DNA of 64,000 bases from Cafeteria roenbergensis (lineage: Eukaryota > Sar > Bigyra > Bicosoecida > Cafeteriaceae): positions 1-64,000 of the forward strand of contig VLTN01000062.1 of NCBI GenBank assembly GCA_008330645.1. Direction: 5' to 3'. A program made the position numbers and the translations under genes. Below the pieces are notes generated by a model. That model searched no databases and was not told where the DNA came from. It saw only the letters and a program-made list of their open reading frames with translations. Positions 9,559 through 18,900 of the stretch are shown here, piece after piece (within the stretch, counting starts at the first letter, position 1; every line of letters begins with the position of its first letter).

Positions 9559-11360
9559 ATCGCGGCGGGACGCGAGTCCCCGCCAGCGTCCCGGACACAG
9601 CGCTGCAACACACCCAGGCGCCGCTTAGGAGCTGCCTTGGCCACCACCATCCAGAACACCGCTTCTGGATCGCCGGTAAGCGCTGCCGACGCCTCCATCG
9701 GGCTCAGACCGACACTCCGCTTCATGGCAGCCGTGATGTTGGGGCCCCGGGTCCCGTCCCCGGGGGACCGCGCCCTTCTTTCCCGGGGCCTCGTCTCCGC
9801 CTCGCCCGTCCATCCGTGCTGCGAGGGGTGTGCGGGGGGCGCCCGCCCCGGCCCGCGGCTAACGCCCGCCGGGCGGGCCGCGCCGGCCAGCCTCGACGGC
9901 ATCCTCGCCAGGAGCGCCTCTAGCCGCGCAGACCTTGCCAGGCTGATCCCCTCCCTCGAATAAGAGCCAAGCGGTCCCCAGGGAAGGGATAGCGACACGG
10001 AGAGGCCGAGCCCCTCGAGGGCCCCCCGCACTGCCGGGTCCCGACACTCGACGGCCCCGCCCCACACGAGAATCGCGCACATCAGCGCCATGTAGCCCAG
10101 CGCGTCCCCCTCGTGGAAGAACGCCGCTGCCACAGCGCGCATGCCCGGCAGTGACTCCTGGAGGACCATAGCGTCGTGCAGATTCATCACCGCCTGGGAG
10201 TCGGCCTCCTCTCCGAGGTGCAACTCCCAACGCATGCGCTCGTCTGCGCACCGCTCTGCCCGCGCCGCGACCGCCTCTGCCACGCTGGACGCCATCGCGA
10301 GCACATGTCCCGGCGCGCGCCTCCCATCCGCGACCACCAGCCGTCGGATGGACGCCGCTGCCGCCCGCAGGAGCACCGACATGTCGCAGGGGGGAGCCCG
10401 AGTTGAAGCCACCGAGGCCCGTATCACCGCCGCCGCCGCGGCTGCTCCCGGCACCCGCGCCGTTGCGGCCCCTTCCGGGACGAACGGGACCATCGTGGCG
10501 ACCAGCAGCGTGTCCGGGTGCACGCCGGCCGCCCCCCACGCCGCTACGCGAGACGACTGCGCACGGAACGACAGATCCACCGCCGCTCCCACCAAGGCCA
10601 TGCGGTCCCGGGGCCGCGCGGACGGCTCCACCCGAGACCCCCCGCTGCCGGCCTTGTCTGGCGAGGGGGGGCGCCCCGCGTGGCGAGGGCCCCCGTCCAG
10701 TGCCAGCACCCCTCGGACGCTGTCCGTGTCCTCCGTGCCGGCGCTCATGCCAGCACCCACCGAGGCTTCTGACCCCCGGGAACTCGGACGCGCACCCGGG
10801 CCGGTCGACGGCGCCATCGCGTCCGCCCCCGCCCGATGCGCGTCAACCGTCCGAGCGTCCACTGCCCCCAGCACCGTTAAGAAGAGCTTGATCCGAGCCC
10901 GCTCCGCGGATAGCCCGGCCGTCTGGCCGCCGCCGGAAGCGAGCGCCGCCAGGAAGTCCTCGTCCGTCCGAATTGCCGCCGCCAAACTCTGCAGCGACTG
11001 GTCGACCTCGGCTCTGCCAATTTGGCGCGCTAAGAGCCAACCGGCGATAAGCAGGCTGCGCGCGTCCGCGTCGGCCGCGGAGTCCAGGGCCGCCGCCCAG
11101 TTCGACAGCCAGGAGCGGACGCTCCGGTTGGTCGCCGACCGCGCGATCGTGGTCAGCCCCGGCGCCCGCCGAAGCCAGACCAACCACGCCCCCAGTCCGA
11201 ACTGCTTTTCGGCCGCAGTGGGTCCTTCCCGCACCTCTTCCTGCGCCGCAAACGCGCCCCAAGAGGCCGGGAGGCCCGGGACCGCGCTTCGGAACGCCGT
11301 CCATGTGTCCGAGTCCACGTCGGGACCCGCCGCAGCACCCACTCGGGCTGCCGCTGCCAT
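9453..11360 (-). CDS. Ngaro ORF1, putative Gag-like protein
   Basis: This 635-aa protein starts at an ATG 7 bp after the end of A1, in the position where Ngaro and other retrotransposons carry a Gag-like gene. It is rich in Ala, Arg and Gly, with helical-looking segments in the first 180 residues, a Pro/Ser/Gly-rich linker and a second helical block around residues 300-450. I see no CCHC zinc knuckle, protease or transmembrane segment. By position it may package element RNA. Sequence alone does not show a function. It overlaps the start of the RT frame at its 3' end. Confidence 0.8.
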   Translation of the reverse strand: MAAAARVGAAAGPDVDSDTWTAFRSAVPGLPASWGAFAAQEEVREGPTAAEKQFGLGAWLVWLRRAPGLTTIARSATNRSVRSWLSNWAAALDSAADADARSLLIAGWLLARQIGRAEVDQSLQSLAAAIRTDEDFLAALASGGGQTAGLSAERARIKLFLTVLGAVDARTVDAHRAGADAMAPSTGPGARPSSRGSEASVGAGMSAGTEDTDSVRGVLALDGGPRHAGRPPSPDKAGSGGSRVEPSARPRDRMALVGAAVDLSFRAQSSRVAAWGAAGVHPDTLLVATMVPFVPEGAATARVPGAAAAAAVIRASVASTRAPPCDMSVLLRAAAASIRRLVVADGRRAPGHVLAMASSVAEAVAARAERCADERMRWELHLGEEADSQAVMNLHDAMVLQESLPGMRAVAAAFFHEGDALGYMALMCAILVWGGAVECRDPAVRGALEGLGLSVSLSLPWGPLGSYSREGISLARSARLEALLARMPSRLAGAARPAGVSRGPGRAPPAHPSQHGWTGEAETRPRERRARSPGDGTRGPNITAAMKRSVGLSPMEASAALTGDPEAVFWMVVAKAAPKRRLGVLQRCVRDAGGDSRPAAMWARLRDEGACTASSLDEVLNGLPKQRRQSFGGPL

Positions 11361-11366
11361 GCGCCT

Positions 11367-11677
11367 AAAAGCTTAAGCGCGCGTCACACAAACGCGGCGG
11401 GAATGCGGAGTCGCTGATTCCCTGTGGGATAACTGATCAGGGCAGGCGAGTGCCGTGCCGCTGAGTTTCCCGTTACGGACGGGAGAGTTCCTGCGTCCGG
11501 TGTGCTGATTGCGCGCGCGCCCGTTGGGCAGAGCTTTCCCCCGCTCTGCAGCGAGAAGGACACCCTCCTCCGGTTCGCCTCTTCGCCGCCTGGTCTTGTC
11601 GCGGGATATGGAATCCCTTTGACTGGATGTGTTGTCATTCGTTCAGCTCAGTGTTCAGCCTCTTCAGGCTTGTTGTC
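11367..11677 (-). repeat. Ngaro copy 2 repeat A1 (5' terminus)
   Basis: This 311-bp unit opens the element. The outer end GACAACAAGCC is preceded, in the sense direction, by AT-rich DNA ending in CTC. It should contain the element promoter, but I see no obvious TATA box. It carries an 84-codon frame identical in all A copies, which I do not call a gene. Confidence 0.86.
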
Positions 11678-12183
11678 GAGATTTAATTAAAATTTGTAAT
11701 TATTGTGGTAAGATTTGTGGAGCCATAACTTTAAGAACCGTACAGTGTTGAAAAAGGATAAATTAAAACTGAAGCTTTAATTTTTATTATCGCTTCGCAC
11801 TCTCACATGATGGAGACCAGGGTGGGGACAGGACGGACAGGACAGGACACCCCTAAAAACTTTTTCTATATTATATATAAATTAAATTATATTATATTTT
11901 TTAGTGTCCCCAGTGTCCTTTTGTCTATAGGGGGTATAAAATATTAGATGGTTTAAAATTTGACGGGGATTTTTAGAAGGAAACCATCACAAAATTAATT
12001 TATTTTTTCAATATATGATTTTATGGGGTGGGGACACCTAAAATTTATGGTGTCTTGGGGTGTCCTCGGTGTCGTCATGGGTCAATATATAAAGGGGAAT
12101 CATAAAAGGGGAGGCTGTGGTGGATAACCCGTTTGATGGATGACCCGTTAGATAAAAGCCCCTAGGTGTGTCCGTAAGGGGAT

Positions 12184-12204
12184 ATAACCGCCGTCGGCGG
12201 TTAT
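12184..12204. repeat. Perfect 10-bp-arm palindrome near the insert terminus
   Basis: The arms ATAACCGCCG and CGGCGGTTAT flank a single central T at 12,194. It lies about 37 bp from the AT/GC boundary and is followed at once by a second palindrome. It may be a terminal hairpin or a protein-binding site of the insert. Confidence 0.8.
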
Positions 12205-12205
12205 T

Positions 12206-12234
12206 GAAGAAATGGAAATTCATTTCCATTCTTC
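12206..12234. repeat. Second, slightly imperfect palindrome at the insert/host boundary
   Basis: The left arm GAAGAAATGGAAAT and right arm ATTTCCATTCTTC pair apart from one extra A, around a TC centre. Seven G residues follow (12,235-12,241), and then GC-rich host-like DNA begins (CTCTGCACG). Confidence 0.78.
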
Positions 12235-12241
12235 GGGGGGG

Positions 12242-13381
12242 CTCTGCACGTTTGCAGTGTCGGCGGCGCAATGCAATACAGCGTCTCTGACGCGCCGCCG
12301 GCCGACGGAGCAGCGCCCACGGCCGCACACCCAATCGGCTGCATTTTTGCAACGCTTTTTGCATCGACCGACCGCTCCTGCGTGGACATCGTCTCAGCGA
12401 CTCTTACTGAGCCCCAGCTCGCGGCAGCGGCTTGGACTGAGGCGGCAGCCTGCGCGGCCCGCGCTCGCACTGCAGCAGTTCGGCCTCGCCCCGCCTGGGC
12501 CTCGCCAGCTCCGGCGCCCGCCTCAGCCCCGTTCTCAGCACAAGCGCGACTCTCAACCGTTTTTGTGAGGTCGGTCGCTTGTTGGTTCATCAGCCTCTCC
12601 GCGTGTTTGCTTGCTTGCTCGATCGATCGAGCCATCGGGCATGTTTTGTTTGTTTGCTTGCTTGTTTGTTTTTCGTGTCAGGCGCCGCTCTGCGTGTGAC
12701 CCACGGCGAGTGACCCACCGTGTCTGCAGCGCTCTCTGCCTGCCTGCTGTTCAGTCTGCCGATTTTTTGTCAGCGCGTTCCTCGGCGAGAGAAGTCGTTT
12801 GCGTGCTTGTCCTTGCGAGGTTTAGCATTTCGCCATAGCCCCTCCCCGCAAGCAGCGCTTTGACGACCCAATCCGAGTATCGGCCAGCGCTCTATCGAGT
12901 GCCCAGCCTCTGCCAGCACCGCCCCGCCAAGCTCACGCCTCCGGCGTCCACAGCGCTCTCAGCCACCACCACCACACGGGCAAGCGGGCGCCCTATGCAA
13001 CGGGCCGCCAGAACGGCTTCCACCCCAGGCGCGTGTCGGCGAGATTGCGGGCGGCGCTTTTGCCACGCAACACCGACCGCGTCCATTTGGTCTTGCTGCA
13101 GACAGAGCCACCATGCACAGCGCGCCTTGCATCACCGAGTGACGTGTGGACAAACACGCGCCATCCAACAATCGGCCAATCCGACAAACGCTCCAATCAA
13201 CACAAACGCTCTAATCGGACACACACGCCCAATCGGACACGCGCACCAGCCAACGCACGGCGCTGCGCGGCACCCCCGGGGCTCTGCCGGCCAGCACCGG
13301 TGGGGGCCCTGGCATCCAGCAACTGCAATGACGACTTGGAGCAAGCAACCACAAGCGGGTCACGAGAACATCACGGGCCGG
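12242..13381. other. Host intergenic region
   Basis: No convincing gene lies here. Short open frames exist on both strands but have no domain, and they conflict with each other. The stretch contains GCTTGCTT-type microsatellite runs (about 12,605-12,670) and, at about 13,165-13,260, a cluster of loosely repeated CAATCGGAC-like units. It should include the 3' flank of the - strand gene ending at 13,382. Confidence 0.6.
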
Positions 13382-15935
13382 CTAGCCAGTGGTCTCCGCG
13401 CCTGCAATGTCTGGCACCGCAGTTTCAACTTCAACTTGCCCCTCCAGCACGAAACCGCGGCCCAGCAACCCCTCCGCGGCGCCTCCGTCGACAAAGTGTC
13501 TGGGCCAGAACCATGCCGGGTCCCTGTCGGCCGGAAGGATTCCCGCTTCCATCCACGCAGCGGCAACCAGCTCTGAGCAGAAGTAGCTCTGCCGGTCTGT
13601 GAGTGGCAGGATCTTCGATAGGTCCGGCGGCGGCGACGGGCAAAGCGACAGGTCCCACTGATGATGAGGACCCACATGATCGGCCAAACGCACCTTACCG
13701 GTTGGGGAATGTTGGTCGCCGGGCGAGGGGCGCTGGCGCTGGGGCGTGGCCCGTTCCGAAGCGGCGGCGCCGCCACCCGTTTCTGCCAACTGGCGTCGCG
13801 CGTCCATCACGTCCGAGTCACGCCCGAGTCCCTCGGAAGCCAGCGGCTGTGACGCGCTGCCGCGGCGGACAGACGATGCAGAGCCAGCAGCCGCCACTTC
13901 AGGCGGAGCGGCGAAACCGCTTCGCTGTCCCGGTACCGGCATTGACGATAGACGAGGCGTTGTGATAACGGGGCCAGTCGTATCTCCCGCAGCGGCGCGG
14001 CGGCGCGGCGGTGAATCCGCTGACGCAAGCTCTCCGGCTAGAGCTGCCTCTGCCGCGGCCGCGGCTGCAGTTGCAGTTGCAGTTGCAGGTTCAGACGAAG
14101 CTGAGGATGATGACGGTCGAGAGAGTTTCGCGAGCTCTGCCTCGGACAGAGCCCCTCTGTGGCGAGTCGCTCCGAATCCGGCGAAGAGTTTCGCCGCGGT
14201 CAGTGCGTAGGCTCTACCGGACACTCTGGCGGCGAAACCGGCGAGTCTGTCGGCCGCGCTGCCGGAGATTCGGCTAGGCACGACGTTGACGGGCCGATCC
14301 GGTTGTCCGTTGAATCGTGATGTTGGTCGAGCCGTTGCCGCCGCAGGTGCTGCTGGTGCGACGGCGATGACGCGACGCGCAACGACTCTTGGAGCCAGCC
14401 CGGACCAGTCGTACGCATCAAGACGGTTCAGAAGTGGATAGCAGCCAGTCGCATCCCCTGTCACTTCCAGGTACCACAGGCACGGCTGCGACGAAACCGC
14501 TGCCGCTGCACGCGTCGGTGCAGGCACGACGATGCCGATGTGATCGAACGGTGACCGGGTGCCGAATCGCTGCAGAGCCGCAGCCGTGGACGTCGTACGG
14601 AACAGCAATATATCACCGGGACCCAAATATTCGCTGAGGAAAAGCCGACCCACTCGGCGGCGAAAGGAATCGCCGCCTAGAGCACGCGGTAGAGCTGGAA
14701 GGATCGGAGAGACGCTGCTCAAGCAACGTGCCATGTAGGGTCGCTCGGCAGAGCTGCGCCCGAAACCGCTGGCACCGACGTCGTCCCTACCAAGACTTCC
14801 TCTGGCTGCTGCTGCGCCGCTGGTGGTGACAACGGCGAGCGAGTAGTCGCTGCCAGACTGCGCCATCACCAGTCCATCGGCACCCAGTCGCGACATTGCT
14901 TCAGCAACTGCCGACCACTCTTCGAACTTTCCTGCAGGCAGCTCGTCGGACACGCGACCGTGGCGGCGGGCGAAACCGCCGCTGTCGCGAGGACCACCAT
15001 CGCGGCCACCGTCGCGGTCAGGGTTGGCGCTTGCAGCAAACATCTGGCCAGAAGCTGCAGTTGCAGTTCTAGTTGCAGTTTCGGTTGGCGATGTTGCTGA
15101 TTCGGCGTCTGTTGGTGGGGAGTTGCCCGGTTGATCGGCGAGTGACAGGGCCCCAAGGGTGGCCAGCACGGCAGGGTGGCTGGCTGCGTCGACGTCTGTG
15201 CAGAGCTGGTCAAGAAACCGCTGCAGAGCGATGCGTTGACGTCCAGCGGCAGTTGCTGCCACCCGGGTCGGGGTCGGTGCCCGGTCCGCTGATCGGGTCT
15301 GGGCGTCCGATGAAACTGCCAGGAGAGACAGAGCAATCGGCTCCACATCAACAGGCGTTGCTGCGCTGATGGACCGAGGACTGGAGTCTGATTCCACGTC
15401 GTCGACACCGTCCAAGCGACTGCCTGCCAGGCCGGTTCGACACTCATCCGAGGTTGTAGTTGCAGTTGCACGTGTAGTTGCAGCTGCAGCAGAGCTGTTC
15501 GCGGCAGGCAGCACGGCGACCGTGCCAGGCGCGGCCGGCCGTGGCTTGGGTTGGGCTATGGGTTGTGGCTGCTGCAGCAGCGGGGTGGTGACGTCGGTTG
15601 CCGCTGGTGGCGCGGCCAAACGAATGTCCGTGCTGACGATGCCAATGCGGAACCGCCCGCGCCTTGCAGGTGAAGACGCGGTGGTGGATCCTGACGACGT
15701 CGGCGCTGGTGCGGCGGCGGTTTCACGGGCCGCCCCTCCCAACCAACGCGGCAAAAAGCCAAACCTACGGGAAACCGCTGGCGAAGACCGAGCGGTTTCG
15801 CGCGAAGTGCGACCATCATCGGTCCCGGCCCCGGTTTCGAGAGCGGAGCTGTGGCTGCCGTTGCCGTTGCCGCCGCTGCCAGACGCAAGACCACCGGCCT
15901 CGCCAGAGGCACCGCCGTCGTCGCCATAGTCGTGA

Positions 15936-15968
<33 letters not shown>

Positions 15969-18900
15969 GCGCTGGCACCGGCACCGCGGCCGCAGGCACC
16001 ATCTGCATCGTCGCTGTTGGCCAACACGCCGTCGGCGTCGGCTAACTCCGTGAAACCGCTCGCAGGCTTGCGCGGAACCACCGTCGCGTCCGACGTCGGC
16101 GTAATCAGCTGGCAGAGCCGAGCGAGCCGTGAGCTCGGGTCACCCGATACAATGGACGATGCCATCACGCCCAGGTCAGCGGGGGGTCTTGCGCACATCC
16201 ATGTGACGTCGCCGTGAGTCACCTTGCAAGTGATGACGGGACGGGTTCCCCCGAGGCCGTTGGGCCTCCATGATGTGCCGGTGATGTCCACTGACAGAGC
16301 TGGCAGAGCCATACACGGAACCAGAACGGCGAAACCGGCGACGCGCGGCAATTTCTCCGAAACCGCCGTATCCTCACAGCGGACATCACGTGAAACCGCT
16401 GTGGAGTGAGTCAGCGCCTGTTCGGTGGGCATGGAGGCGGCATCGGCTCTGCCGGCGGGTGGTGTCGCCACCGCGCCGGCGCTTGACAGACTGCCACCGG
16501 CAGCGGCAGCGGCACCTTCACCGACAGCGGCAGCGGCAGCGGCAGCGGCAGCGGCAGATCTGGCAGGCACCGCCGGCAGCTTCTGGCGCCGCGGCCTCGG
16601 CGGTGCGGTTTCACGGCGGCCGAATGATGGGCTGGACCGTTCCGAGCGGTTTCGTTCGCTGTCAGCCGTGGACGCGGGCGGGAACAGCAAGGAGTCACTG
16701 GGGAGTCGCTTGCCTGTCACACTGGCTGCAGAGCCCGATGACGTCACGAAGAGCTCTACCCTCGATGCGACCGCACTTCCAGCGGTTCCGCCACGTCCAC
16801 CAGTGACGCTGCCGGCAGCGCTCCCAGCGACCCCACCATAGACCCCACCAGTGACCCCACCAGTGACATCACGAGAGCTGTCACTGCTCGGACCCCACCC
16901 GGCTTGGCGCCTGCCACCGGCGCCGATGCTGCTGCCGCTGCCACTGCCGTGAGGACCAACATCGGGTCTGTAAATGATGGTCGAGTCGGGCACGCCAAGG
17001 CGTCTGGCGGCGCTGGCGGAGAGTCGCTCAATTCGGCGTCGCGACGGCGACGCTGCAAGCCCACACTGGCTTCCCGATGCGTTGCTGGCGGGAGTTGCAG
17101 TTGCAGTTGCAGTCGAAGTTCCGTTGAATGTCTTGGGGCGGATGGCATGAGTGCCTGGTGTGCGTCCCCGACCGGCGGACGACAGCGAGTCAAGGGCCAG
17201 TCTAGGGTCAGTCGTCGACCCATCAGCGCTAGTTTTGGCCATCAAAGAATTGGTCACGAAACCGCCCTGTGGTCGATCGACGGCTCTGCTGACAGACGCC
17301 AGTGCTTCTCTGGGCGATACAATGCCAGTCGCAGACCCAGGCGACGTCGGTGAAACCGCTGCTCCTGCAGTGGCGATACCGGTCACCATATCTGCCCGGG
17401 ACGGCCGGCGAAACATTCTTCCGACACGCCGAGCAATGCTTGGGCCGCCGCCGCCGCCGCCGCCGCCGCCACTGCCACTCGATGCGGTTTCGCGTTTCAC
17501 ATCCCCGACCGCCGCAGGGCTTTGGCCTGCCTGCCCACTTGATGGTTCAGCTGCGGTTTCGGCAGTGACCCCAGTCCCAGTTGCATCTTGCCTCGAGGCA
17601 TCGCGAGTAAGACCGTTGCTTCCAGGCTTGGAACCCACGCGAAACCGCTCTGACGATGACGACGTCGATGCCGGTTTCGTAGCATCCCCCACCTCGAACC
17701 CACGCCGGAACGAATGAAGTGAGTCGCTCCTGGCAGAGCCAATGTAAGGACAGTCCACTTCGTCCAACGAAACCGCGTCGTCAGGTTGGCGACATTCGGC
17801 CTTGTCGATCGTTCTGCAGCCGCCAGCACCACCAGCACCAGCACCAGCACCACCAGCACCAGCACCAGCACCAGCACCAGCACCAGCACCGGCACCAGCA
17901 CCAGCACCGGCACCACGGCCACCGCCGCAGTCACCGGCGTCGTCATCACTGTCGTCGGAGACGTCATCAATGTCCAAAAGCCCGTGAAACCGCGCGGCTC
18001 CTTCCAGTGACACAGATCGTCGTCTCCGTCCGGAAGATCCCATCGGCCCGACGCGAGGACCAACACTCCCAGAGAGCGGGGTGCGCGAAACCGCAGGTGG
18101 GGGAAGTGGGGGGGGCGCCAGAGTGATGGGCGGGAGACGCCGTGAAGCCGATGCTGGGCAGTGCTGGTGACCGACTCCTGATGGTGTCTCTGAAGTGAAG
18201 TAGCTCGCTCCCTCGGAAACGCCCGAACCTTCATCGGCGTTTTTGGGGCTTGTTGGAGGTCTGGGCAAGTCACCCGTGATGGGATCAAGATGGACACGAG
18301 ACTGGCGCGTGACGCTGTGGAGACTCTCTCTTTGACCCCTGCTGGTGACGTCGATGCTGGAGTCAGACGACCCCGCGGCGCTGAAACCACCCCTCGGCGA
18401 CGGAACAGCCTGCTGGTGCTGCTGCGGCGAACCACTCTTCCCCTGCTGCCGTTGCCGTTGCTGTTGTGACCGGTGCTCCTGCGGTTGCTGTTGTTGTTGC
18501 TGTTGCTGCTGCTGGTGCGTGAGACGCAACTGCTCCTGGAAGTGAAGTTTCAAATCGGCTGCGAGTGACTCCCTGGCATCGGCACTTCCTGCCGCAGATC
18601 TGGCAGCTTCTGCCAGAGAGCCGGTGCCACGACGTGAGCGACTCTCTGTCAGTCGCCGGCGAGGCGCCGGTCGATCGTCGAGTCGGTGGAACGATTCGCC
18701 GAACTCCTTGGCAAGGTCAGACAGGTCAACGTCACAAAGACCAACATCAGCGTCTGACAACCGCAAGCTGGTCGGCTCGCCGTGACGGCCACATCCAAAG
18801 TGTCCAGACTGCGACGCAGCGATTGATGTCGGGCTGACTGAGCCGTGATGGGGACTCTGATGGAGCGGGCGGTGTCCGTTGCCACCGTCGGCGAGCCCGT

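Larger units (their letters stand above)
5293..11677 (-). mobile_element. Complete Ngaro-type YR retrotransposon (copy 2)
   Basis: This is a 6,385-bp element read on the - strand. The order is A1 (11,677-11,367), ORF1 (11,360-9,453), RT-RNase H (9,558-7,105), tyrosine recombinase (7,241-6,036), B1 (5,933-5,779), A2 (5,777-5,467), spacer, B2 (5,447-5,293). A1-ORFs-B1-A2-B2 is the defining Ngaro layout and differs from LTR elements, which use an integrase and flanking LTRs. All three genes are open from end to end, and the A and B copies look identical, so the insertion is young. It lies inside AT-rich virophage-like DNA, upstream of and in the same direction as the helicase. No target-site duplication is visible. 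Confidence 0.93.
11678..12241. mobile_element. AT-rich terminal segment of the virophage-like insert (probable TIR region)
   Basis: About 560 bp of AT-rich, gene-free DNA lies between the Ngaro 5' end and GC-rich host sequence. It holds short repeated modules: GGTGGGGACA...CCTAAAA occurs near 11,820-11,857 and again at 12,024-12,042, and GTGTCC is scattered on both strands. TATA-like stretches occur at about 11,866-11,885 and 12,083-12,093. Two palindromes and a G-run (12,184-12,241) mark the right end. Joined to 5,292 by removing the Ngaro, it would place the helicase start about 616 bp from this end. Terminal inverted repeats of roughly this size, with a helicase as first gene, are known for mavirus. 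The partner repeat is outside the window, so TIR status is unproven. Confidence 0.62.

Noticed and set aside
12201-12699. Short open frames on both strands just right of the virophage-like insert
   Set aside because: They overlap each other and the insert boundary, have no domain, and do not continue into a plausible gene.
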